From Denticeps clupeoides (taxonomy: Eukaryota > Chordata > Actinopteri > Clupeiformes > Denticipitidae), in the NCBI RefSeq assembly GCF_900700375.1, contig NC_041707.1:32446764-32510763 (forward strand): 64,000 bases of DNA, given 5' to 3'. Shown here in pieces: positions 38,009 through 47,632 of the stretch; position 1 is the stretch's first letter; every line of letters begins with the position of its first letter. The position numbers and the translations under genes are program-made. The notes beneath the pieces are model-generated. The model was not told where the DNA came from, did no database searches, and worked only from the letters and a program-made list of their open reading frames with translations.

Positions 38009-38115
38009 CGGAAACGGGCAGGTATTCTTCTAAAACATGCACGTCAGCATTATTCTCTTTATGCACGACCCTCAAGCCATAACCGCATTTCTCAGGTTAG
38101 TATCATCCTGGGTAC

Positions 38116-38780
38116 AGTGGGTACAGAAACTTTTTCACTCTTTGTTATATTGCAGTCAATTGCAATATAATTTTGCAATATTTTTTTCCCTCATTAATGT
38201 ACACACAGCACCCCATATTGACAGCAAAACACAGAATTATTAACAATTGAAATATCACATGGTCCTAATTGTTCAGACCCTTTGCTGTGACACTCAAGAA
38301 CTCAGGCTTCTGATCATCCTTGGGATAGTTCTACACTTTCATTTGAGTCCATCTGAGTTTGATACTGGATTGGACTTGAATAGGACAGCCACACACCATC
38401 TATATAAGACCTTCCAGCTCACAATGCATGTCAGAGAAAATGAGGATCATGAGGTCAAAGAAACTGCCTGAAGAGCTCAGAGACAGAATTGTGGAGAGAC
38501 ACAGATCTGGCCACGGTTACAGAAAAATCTGCTGCACTTAAGGTTCCTAAGAGTGCAGTGGCCTTCATAATCCTTAAATGGGATGACCAGAACCCTTCCT
38601 AGAGCTGGCCATCCGGCCAAACTGAGCTACTGGGGGAGAAAAGCCTTAGTGAGAGAGGTAAAGGAGGACCCAAAGAGCACTGTGGCTGAGCTCCAAATAT
38701 GCAGTCAGGAGATGGGAGAAAGTTTTAGAAAGTCAACCATCACTCCAGTCGGGGCTTTATGGCAGAGTGCCTCAGAGTGA
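38116..38780 (+). mobile_element. Tc1-like DNA transposon, 5' half
   Basis: Begins at a Tc1-type terminal repeat (CAGTGGGTACAGAAACTTTT). The start of a transposase reads MRSKKLPEELRDRIVERHRS with the usual paired-like DNA-binding domain, and then breaks in frame near PNPS/RAGHPAKLSY. It stops at about 38780 in the middle of the transposase, and no 3' terminal repeat is present. Truncated and inactive. Confidence 0.85.
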
Positions 38781-39261
38781 GCAAATTATGTGTTAAACCA
38801 AATGTGAGATATTTAATGGTTATTTTCTTCATTATAGAACACAGGACTATGAAAAAACACACATGGGGTTATGTAATAAACAAAAAGCACAGATGTTTTG
38901 CAGTGATGGCAGAATTTCATACTCTTGGCTTCTCTCCACCTCCTTAGACAACGGGGACGGTTTCCAACAGTCCTGAAAGTTTATGCTGAACACTTTCTTA
39001 TCATTCACTCATGTTAATGAGCATCTCATTTAGCAGCTTTTGACAATGACAAAAAAAACAGATCAATCTCCATAACCACCAGAGAGCAGATGTGTCATTT
39101 TCACTAGTACGGTCACTCTGGATAAAAAAAAAAAATAGATGTGAAGCTACTGTTGTGAAGAGGTTAAAGAAGACAAAATGAACTGTGATGAAGTGAAATG
39201 TGGCCATAGGAGTGATTTGAAAATGTCCCCACTCTCGGAGTCTGACACAACACAGTTAAAA

Positions 39262-39455
39262 GGGGTGCTAGTAGCCTAGTGGGTAACACACTCGCCTATG
39301 AACCAGAAGACCCAGGTTCAAATCCCACTTACTACCATTGTGTCCCTGAGCAAGACACTTAACCCTGAGTTGCTCCAGGGGGGGGGCAGTCCCTGTAACT
39401 ACTGATTGTAAGTCGCTCTGGATAAGGGCGTCTGATAAATGCTGTAAATGTAAAA
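39262..39455 (+). mobile_element. SINE family II, full length
   Basis: Head GTAGCCTAGTGGGTAACACA, B box GGTTCAAATCCC, then TGTCCCTGAGCAAGACACTT, and tail GTCGCTCTGGATAAGGGCGT. The tail matches the L2-like LINE tail. Confidence 0.9.
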
Positions 39456-39524
39456 GTTAAATGAATGTACCAGCAGGAGCATGGGCTCTAAAAAAATAAC
39501 AGGAGGAAAATGAAGAACCACGGA

Positions 39525-39620
39525 GCAATGGTGGCCTAGCGGTTAAGGAAGTGGCCCGTAATCAGAAGGTTTCCACTGAGGTGCCACTGAGCAAAGCACC
39601 GTCCCCACACACTGCTTCTT
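39525..39620 (+). mobile_element. SINE family I 5' fragment
   Basis: GCAATGGTGGCCTAGCGGTT through GCACCGTCCCCACACACTGC. The B-box part is missing. Confidence 0.75.
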
Positions 39621-39831
39621 TGATCACAGTGCCATGCTGGATTCCCAAGTCTTCAGTGCCTTCTGTTGCCATGTCAGTTCACTTCATCACCGCTAATCAC
39701 TGGAGCACAAACACGGAACAGAGAAACAGACCCCAGTGCTGACCATGAAAGTCTTACTTTTTCAAAAATGAACTGTATCTCAGTGAAGATGTTCCTAAGA
39801 TTTTGTGAATTTAATTTTTTTTATCTCTGAT

Positions 39832-39911
39832 GCAGTGGGCTGGCGTCCCCGCCCTGCTCTGCGCCCAGGATCCCAGGATGGACTCCAGCAGCATTTGCCT
39901 TGACTGGGAAT
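39832..39911 (+). mobile_element. SINE family III 3' piece at the LTR insertion site
   Basis: CGCCCAGGATCCCAGGATGG then ACTCCAGCAGCATTTGCC matches the 3' part of the family III copy at 47275-47600. The LTR element is inserted at its end. Confidence 0.5.
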
Positions 39912-40235
39912 TGTCACGACTACGGACTTACGGGGAAAGGAAGCGCAGAGGTCTGACATGCTGGGAAGGGGTTTTATTAACAAATAAACAATAAACACAA
40001 ATAAAGACTGGCGCGTTGGCCGAAAATGATTTAACTTAAATGAAGAACGTAAACAAACCCGTAGGCGTGTGGCGATTGCCAGAACTCAAAATACCTTTGA
40101 CCCAAAACCAGGTCAAGTTCGTGCAAGTGAAGTTCACGAAAATGCCAGAGACCCAGAAGGGGCGGAAACTTCCGGCATTTATGGGGCGTCAGGATTGGAG
40201 TCAGGTGTGGAGCCCAGCTGCAGGCAATCCTGACA
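39912..40235 (-). repeat. LTR (3' LTR in element orientation)
   Basis: 324 bp, TGTCA...TGACA. It is about 99% identical to the partner LTR. Confidence 0.95.
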
Positions 40236-40345
40236 GAGCCCCCCCTCCAAGGGCTACGTCCTCGGAGCCCCAACAGTACCATCAGTGGAGGCGGCGGGGC
40301 GGACGGCGGCAACACCAGGGCTCCTGCCCTGCTGTATCCTCCCCT

Positions 40346-40590
40346 TGGAGGACCCGGTCCCTCGGGCTGGCTCCCCGGCGTGGTCAGGCGTGGCGGCCCC
40401 AGTCCCTCGGGCTGGCTCCCCGGCGTGGTCAGGCGTGGCGGCCCCGGACCCTCGGCCTGGCTCCCCGGTGTGGTCCCGCGTGGCGGCCCCGGACCCTCGG
40501 CCTGGCTCCCCGGCGTGGTCCCACGTGGCGGCCCCGGACCCTCGGCCTGGCTCCCCGGCGTGGTCCCGCGTGGCGGCCCCGGACCCTCGT
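40346..40590. repeat. 45-bp minisatellite inside the LTR element
   Basis: Five copies of a 45-bp GC-rich unit, marked by CTGGCTCCCCGGCGTGGTC at 40367, 40412, 40457, 40502 and 40547. The length is a multiple of three, giving a 15-residue Gly/Pro repeat on the minus strand. Confidence 0.95.
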
Positions 40591-41225
40591 ACCTGCACAC
40601 AATAATCAGGGCCGATCCATCTGGGTACGTGTGGGCCCTGTCTCCACACGTTTCCTCTGACACGTCTTGTGTCACCCCCTGCACCGCGCAGGGAGATTGT
40701 CCCAGAGCCTCCGGCGACTGTTCCAGGCACCCCAGGCTGGTGCCTTCTGGGACTATGCAGCCCCTCTCGCTGCACGGCCCTGGTGCCAAGGGGGGGGGCA
40801 TTGCCAGACCATCCGGCTAGCCCCTTCTGCGTCCGTTGGGACAAGCAGGCCCTCTTCCTGCCTGTCCCAGCTGGGTCCTCATGCCTACCCGGGGGCTCTA
40901 TGGTGCTCCACCCCTCTGGAGGCGGACGCAGGCCCATGCCTGGCCCGCCCTACTCACCGGCTACCGGAGGACCCAGCTCAATCGCTTCCCCACCTACCCT
41001 CCCATCAGGAGGAGCCCCCAACCCGAACTGCACCCCACCAAAACATTCTTTGGGGGAGCACCCCCCCCGGCTGGACTTAGGGGTACCTTGGGGCTCGTCC
41101 ACCTCGCCTTGGACCGGTGCAGTCAGGTTAGGAACTCCCTCCCTGGGGTTCGGCTCTGCTGCTGGGTCACCATCTGGTGGACACAAAGAGGGGAAGTGGG
41201 GGCGACATACGGACACATATACCAC

Positions 41226-41249
41226 GCACACACACACACACACACACAG
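41226..41249. repeat. (CA)n microsatellite
   Basis: About 12 CA units inside the LTR element. Confidence 0.9.
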
Positions 41250-42451
41250 ACAGAGACAGACAGAAGAGAGGGTCGTCTGGCTCCCTCTCTGGGCTCTCCG
41301 GGACCTCCTCAGGGGGCACAGCCAGGATCTCGGGAGGAACGACCTTCTCGTCGCCCACCAGTGCTGGGTCTTCTTGCCCCGTATCCTGACTGGCACTGGG
41401 TGTGGTGGAGGGGCAGAGTTCGATCCCTGGCTCAGGCTCTAGCCGATCAAACTCCGCCCTCAGTCTCTGCTGGAAGTCCCGAAAACTCCTGTCTGTCTCT
41501 CCCTGCTGCCAGAGGGCTGCGCTCCAGCCCCATGCTGACCCAGTCAGACACGTGAGGATGGTGGTGGTCTTATCAGTGTCTGCTGCCCCACTGAAGGGTC
41601 CCGGGACAATTGGGCTGTCCCACACGGGGCTGGGCTCCTGGGTGGAGATGGTGGTAGGTGTGTGGTGTGGAGGGGGGGTGGACGTCCTCTCCAGCAGGTG
41701 TGGGCGCTGGTGCTGCGCTGCCATTTCGCTGGGGAACGTCCGGGCAGAGGGAAGGCGGGTCGGCGGCTGGAGCAGGAATGGAGGATTCCCTGCGAGGCAG
41801 TCCCGGCAGCGCAGTTGCTGGCTGGCGATCTCCCGTCATCCTGGTCGTCGTCCGTGTCAACCTCGTACCCCCGGAAGTCACATGGGTCATCACGGACGCT
41901 GCGATGATCTCGGACGCGCACGCTGGGTGGAGCCATCCCGGCAACGACCGCCCACCGAAAATCCACGTCATCATCGCTTTCGTCATCCGTGTCCTCCCAC
42001 CGGTGACTCCGAGGGTCGTCCACCCTGCGGACATCCTGGACCCATGGCGCGATAAGCTCCCATGGGCAGTACTCTGGCCATTCGGGCTGAAGGCTGCCCA
42101 CCTCCTCACTGGAGGAACGCCGCCTTTGTCGCTTCTCACCCCCCTGGAAGTGACGTGGGTCCCCACGGACCTTGCGACGATCGCAGACTGGCGCGATGGG
42201 CGGAGCCCAACTCTCGTCTCCCGTGCTCTCGTCGTCGTCCGTGTCGTCCCAGTCCACGGGGAGCCTTGCCAGCAGAGCGCAGAGTTCTTGGCTCGACATG
42301 GCGAAGATCGTGGGGGTCGCATCTTCTGCGCTCGCTGCCCACGTCACTTCCTCGCTGCTGCCGACGCCAACGTCCTCGCTCCGCCCACTCACCCGCCGAC
42401 GTTGTCGCTTCCGGGTTTCGCGGAGTTTCCCGGGGGTGACGTCATCACGCG

Positions 42452-42602
42452 GCGCCGCGTACCACGGCTTCTCGGGGAGAAAACGCTCCACCAGAACGGG
42501 CGCCGCGTACCACGGCTTCTCGGGGAGAAAACGCTCCACCAGAACGGGCGGCGCGTACCACGGCTTCTCGGGGAGAAAACGCTCCACCAGAACGGGCGGC
42601 GC
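42452..42602. repeat. 48-bp minisatellite inside the LTR element
   Basis: Three near-identical 48-bp units, marked by ACCACGGCTTCTCGGGGAGA at 42461, 42509 and 42557. The unit encodes a 16-residue repeat (VLVERFLPEKPWY core) on the minus strand. Confidence 0.95.
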
Positions 42603-42707
42603 GTCTCTCCCCTGCCGTCCGCGTTCGCCGCGCCGGGCTGCGTCCTTCGCGGCGTTTCTTCTCCTCTGCTTTTTACCTCTGCGCTTTTGGGGGGGTCTCT
42701 GGCATTC

Positions 42708-43031
42708 TGTCACGTCTACGGACTTACGGGGAAAGGAAGCGCAGAGGTCTGACATGCTGGGAAGGGGTTTTATTAACAAATAAACAATTAACACAAATAA
42801 AGACTGGCGCGTTGGCCGAAAACGATTTAACTTAAATGAAGAACGTAAACAAACCCGTAGGCGTGTGGCGATTGCCAGAACTCAAAATACCTTTGACCCA
42901 AAACCAGGTCAAGTTCGTGCAAGTGAAGTTTACGAAAATGCCAGAGACCCAGAAGGGGCGGAAACTTCCGGCATTTATGGGGCGTCAGGATTGGAGTCAG
43001 GTGTGGAGCCCAGCTGCAGGCAATCCTGACA
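42708..43031 (-). repeat. LTR (5' LTR in element orientation)
   Basis: 324 bp, TGTCA...TGACA, followed by GGAAT (43032-43036), which repeats the GGAAT at 39907-39911. Confidence 0.95.
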
Positions 43032-45650
43032 GGAATAATCAGTTCAAGATCCAAAGTGTGTACCTCTGATACACAGGCAAAAGCGGATCACAACACTGCT
43101 CTGCTCTTCTCAACACATGGATTCCAGTGAAAATAATTCTACTAGTAATAGTTACAATAATCATCATAACTTGTGAGTAGAAACATAATATATTGCCTTG
43201 ACGTTTTTTACTTTTGATAAATTAACTGTATTTTTGTCTGTATTTTTGCCATCGTCAATATGCTGCATATGTGTTCTCCCTTATTTAACACACTCTGACC
43301 TGAAAGCCCATTGTTTGGTCTCCAACATCAGCTTTCAGAGACAAAGAAACAGAAATAAAGAGCTTCCCCAAAATGAGATACTTTGGAGATACTATAGTAA
43401 TATTCACTGACAATTCAGGTACAATGTCTGACTGAAATGTCTACAGTCTGGGTGGTAGTAGCCCTGTAGGGAAAGTGTCATGCCACGGCGGAGAGAAAAG
43501 GTAGAAAAGGCACATGCTCAACATTAACGAAAAAATGTGATTCCATAGCTGATTAGTTTGTGATTATTGGTACTCTGTTGATCAGAGTATCCAGTTTCAG
43601 CCTGATCATTCAAAGCTGTACCTCCCAGTACACAGGCTTTGTGTTGGCTCAAGACTGCAGTCAACAACATTTACATTTCCTAAGACACAAAGAATTTTGG
43701 GCACTATTTTTAACTGGCGCTAAGCACGGGGCTTGTTTGAGAGTGTAAGGCGACTTTAGGATTTATGTTGATAAATAGATAAAAACGCTTGGTAGTATTA
43801 TATATCTGTAAAATAACCCCCCCCTTTTTTTTTGGGATGTGCACCCTTATTCCTCATTTAAGATGATTGAAACCTTTGCCCAGCAATATGTCACAGGTGC
43901 AATGAAATATAGGTAAATTCTAATGTAATTTACCTATCGTCATTTACATGAGAGGGAGGGCTAAAATCACATGCTCAGGATTTCTGGTGCAAGATAAAGA
44001 GCCGGATGGAAATTAAGGACTTCCTGTCTGCTTTAGAGGAAACTGGTCAGGGAGCAGGCTGGGTCAGGAACTGTCTAACACAAGAACCACATCATGGAAA
44101 AAGCTGGCTGGTGAAACAACTTCGTCCAGCTTCCTTCTCTCCATTGACTTTTCTTTTTCAGGAAGCGCCACAATTTGATTAAGTGCTTCTGAGAAACACC
44201 GGACTGTCATGTCTGCAGGATCAGTGGGGCAGTTCGTTGACAGAGCATAACGTTAGGTGTTATAAAAGAGGGAAAGTCCCAGTCTTCCTCATGAAAGAGT
44301 TTCACTTTCTTTTCTTTTCATTCTCTTTTTAATGGTCTAAACACGCTGGGGGCTAATAAATTATGTCAGCAGCAGAAGAACGCGAAAGGCCGCTTCTTTC
44401 CAGTGGGAGACAGATGAATTTGAACAGATGTTTGGAGCTGTTTTAGTTTTCTTTTTTTATTTTTTCCCAACTAGAAGTGGTATGAATTAGAGGGCTAGCA
44501 TACAATGGTCCTTACATCTGAGACAGCCGAAATGACATGTTTACCAACTGGCTGGTGCAGTAACTGCCAGATTCCAGACGTTCCCGAGTACTCCAGTCCC
44601 ATGTTTGCCTTGATTGTGTTCATCTGTGATTATTGGTAGAAATGTATCCTTGCTGCGTCTTGTCCTCACTCTGTCATTTGTCATTTGACCTTGTTTGATT
44701 GTGTTTATTTTACGTGTCTGGGCTTATTGTTTATTAAGTTGATTTGTTTTTTCCCTGCCTCTCGTACCTGAGAGTCACCTTTATCTTTCATTCATGAAAA
44801 ACCCTGAATGGAATGAATCTGAACTGCATACCTTCATTGTCAGTATACAATTTGGAGAAAATTATAGAATTTGGAGCCAATCCTACATGGTGCAATAATT
44901 TCATTAACAATAAGTATACATGCATTGCATCTCATGTCAAATAAAAATTACAATACAAATTACAAAAATAATTTTAAAAATTAACTAAATGTATTAGAAA
45001 ATATTCATTAAGCAGACGTACCTTTGGCGCCCAATTTTTATAATATAGTATAATGTAAATGACTGAATGCAGTAAAGAAATGCTTTTATGGGTAATTGTG
45101 ATTTAAAAAAGTTGGTAAATCTTTTTGTTTTAGATTGGTCACTTATGCAGCTAAATCTTTGTGCCAGTTTTGAAAAAAGTTAAAGCTTATCTGAACAGGT
45201 GACAAATATAGCTGAAGCAGAAGTCTTTGTTTGTCAAGTGAAAGAGTGTCACACATAATAACATTTCAAGAGTCACTCCTCTATGTCCACTCCTCAGTCC
45301 ATGTTACAGCAGCACTACCGGCCCTTTCTGTCACCTGTTCCAGATTGTCGTCACCTGTTTGCTTAGTCAGGTCACACCCCTCATCTGTTTCACCTGTGCA
45401 CTACATGTTAAAGCTCCTCCCTGTTTTTCCATTCATTGTCTGGTCTTGACCCCATTCTGTCTCTGTTGCCATTTCTGCTTAATGTTTTGTTTTAGTCTGA
45501 GTATTATTCTTGTCATAGTCCATGTCTTCTGGCTTTCTGTCCGTGAGTGTTTACGTCATCAGTTGGGTCAGCGTCGTCCCGGTGTGGCCATCCCCGTTCT
45601 TCGTACAATTGTTTGTGCGGAGAAGAAAAGGTGAGCGTTACCCCCAGTCC
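43032..45650. other. Gap: no gene seen
   Basis: AT-rich intergenic sequence. It contains a segment (43990-44290) homologous to the 33-34 kb region, and a T/C-rich stretch (44560-45640) that I could not assign to a family. Confidence 0.4.
43990..44290. repeat. Non-coding segment shared with 32870-33220
   Basis: See the partner segment. In addition AAAGTCCCAGTCTTCC (about 44272) matches AAAATCCCAGTCTTCC at about 34339, just past the 3' end of inverted copy 1. Confidence 0.5.
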
Positions 45651-45654
45651 TGTA

Positions 45655-46312
45655 TCGTACCAACAGTAAAGCATTGAATAAAGAAAACATCATCCGACAG
45701 CAACTTCTCCCAACCATCCAAGAACAGTTTGGTGAAGAAGAAGGCCTTTTCCAGCATGATGGAGCACACTGCCTGTAGGAGCTTAAGGTGTTATGTGGTT
45801 CTTTGATTTTATTATGTTGTATTAGAGCATGGCCGTTGTAAAATAGAGGCGCCTCACCCTAACCCTAACCCTAACCCATTGTAGAATGTAGTCACGGCGC
45901 ATATGTTTGAGGATACTACACTAGCTAAAGTCTTTTATTTTGGAATTATTGTTTTTAAGAAGTTTTAAGAAGTCCTGTGGGGAGTTTTTCCCAAACGAGA
46001 GCGGGGTGCATGTCAAGAAACTGGAAAAACTACATGGAAGTGGTATACAACCTCAAAAGTGCTATGACAAAACTAAGTGGCTCAGGGAACAAAACACTGA
46101 AATTTTGAGACCATGACCACGAAACCTGCTGGACCTTAATCCAATTGAGATATTGTGGTCAATCCTCAAGAGGTGTGTGGACAAACAAAAACCCACAAAT
46201 TCTGACAAACTCTTCAAAGTCAAACTTCAGTACGTCACAGAAACAACTGATAAAAAGATCTAAAAACACTGGTATCTGTGTCATTCTCAAAACTTTTGGC
46301 CACGACTGTACT
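45655..46312 (+). mobile_element. Tc1-like DNA transposon, 3' half, interrupted
   Basis: Has the Tc1 transposase C-terminal region (QEQFGEEEGLFQHDGAHC; later LNPIEILWSILKRCVDKQKP) and ends in the terminal repeat GTCATTCTCAAAACTTTTGG. About 280 bp of unrelated sequence (about 45776-46055) splits it. It is a different Tc1 family from 38116-38780. Decayed. Confidence 0.85.
45855..45877. repeat. Short telomere-like repeat (CCCTAA)3
   Basis: Three and a half CCCTAA units inside the segment that interrupts the Tc1 fragment. Confidence 0.9.
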
Positions 46313-47274
46313 ATTCCCACGTCAGCTGTGTTACCCAGTGAGTGCAAATCTAGACTTCTAGAAACATCTCGATTCTGCCACGTTGATCTGTTATATGCAC
46401 TGGACGAAGTGAATGAAGGAAATTAAGCTACATTGTACATTAGTTGATGAGCATATTCTAACCTGAGACTTACTGGCATCTACAACAACTGGGACATGGA
46501 CAGTTCTCAAGTTTGGACTCCATTCACACCTGCTTACATATCTTGTTGTGTTTTTTGTCTCTGTCATGTAGACTTCTAATCTGCTGATGTCCTCTCCCAG
46601 ACCTCCTAGGGTGAAGAAGACATTTCTACAGACTGCAGATCTCCAGGACTGATACAAATAAATAAGTAAATCTGGGAGACATTTTCTGCTCACAAACTCA
46701 CAAAACACAAATCCGTTGAACAGCATACCTCTACTTGAACCTGGATACTACTAGACCCACTTGAACCCAGAAGTAATCACAGTGAATACATTGTGTTCCA
46801 CCCCACTTCTGCATCACCCCTGCATGTTGACTCTTGCAGGATTCCCAGACCCATTCCTCTGGAGGAATTCCACATAAACAATGCAGCAGGCTGCAATGTC
46901 TTACCAGCTTGCTGCGCTAGTCATTTCTGAGACTCTGTCAGAAATAACTCAAAAGCAAACAATCATGGCAGACTGAAATAATAATCAACCAGACATTCGA
47001 ATTGATTGATTTCCTTTTATTTTAAAACCAAGTCATAAAAACCCATTCATTATTTGACATACATCACGAGTAAGAGAAGAAACGTACATATATTGAATAT
47101 ATGCTTCAAAATGCATGTTATAACACATACAATCATAGTTCATAAATATTGTGTTTGTAGAAAAGAAGTGTAATAACTGCAAGAAAAGGATGATGAAGAA
47201 CGGTGAAGGAGAAGTGCTTTCATAGTCTATAGCTGTCAGTGAATTTCAGTGAATATTTTTTGTCAGATAATATT
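46313..47274. other. Gap: no gene seen
   Basis: Unassigned AT-rich sequence downstream of the minus-strand gene ending at 47633. A minus-strand AATAAA (47016-47021) could serve as its polyadenylation signal. Confidence 0.35.
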
Positions 47275-47600
47275 TCAGTGGGGCTGCACCGCTCTGTGGA
47301 GTTTGAATCCCGACTCGGACCTTGTGTGTGTGGCGTTTGCATGCTCTGCTTGTGTTGGCGCTGGTTCCCTCCAGGGTCTCCACTTTCCTCCCGCCACCCA
47401 TGCACACAGGGTAAATTTACCCTAAATTTACCATAGGTGTGAGTTTGTGAGTGAATGGTGTGTGTGTGCCTTTAGGTGGGCTGTTGCCCGCACGGGGTGA
47501 GTCCCCGTCCTGCGCTCAGTGTCCAGGGATGGACTCCGGCAGCCACGACTCTGAGTAACAAGACTAGGCGGTTTAGGATAGTGAGTCAGTGATAGAAAAT
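47275..47600 (+). mobile_element. SINE family III, long copy
   Basis: GTTTGAATCCCGACTCGGAC (B-box region), GCGTTTGCATGCTCTGCTTG, GTCCAGGGATGGACTCCGGC, and a tail near AAGACTAGGCGGTTTAGGAT. Confidence 0.65.
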
Positions 47601-47632
47601 CCCACTGGAGCATGAGGACGACAGTGCAGTCT

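Larger units (their letters stand above)
39912..43031 (-). mobile_element. Short Ty3/gypsy-type LTR element, gag only (non-autonomous)
   Basis: A 3120-bp element with paired 324-bp LTRs (39912-40235 and 42708-43031), each starting TGTCA and ending TGACA, flanked by a 5-bp target duplication GGAAT. The minus orientation is set by a polypurine run next to the left LTR, a TATA-like CCCATAAATG and an AATAAA in that sense. The interior is about 2.5 kb and CpG-rich. It has a gag-like stretch (about 41.4-41.7 kb; ILTCLTGSAWGWSAALWQQ), acidic repeats, and two in-frame minisatellites. No reverse transcriptase, integrase or envelope is seen. The LTRs differ at about 1% of sites, so the insertion is recent. 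As a copy it looks structurally whole, but it cannot be self-sufficient. Confidence 0.9.

Noticed and set aside
40040-42783. Long open frames on both strands between 40.0 and 42.8 kb as host genes
   Set aside because: They lie inside the LTR element, and the frames are open on several strands because of GC-rich, triplet-length minisatellites.
44560-45640. Solo LTR or promoter in the T/C-rich segment
   Set aside because: The composition is LTR-like, but no paired repeat, TG...CA boundary with target duplication, or gene link was found.
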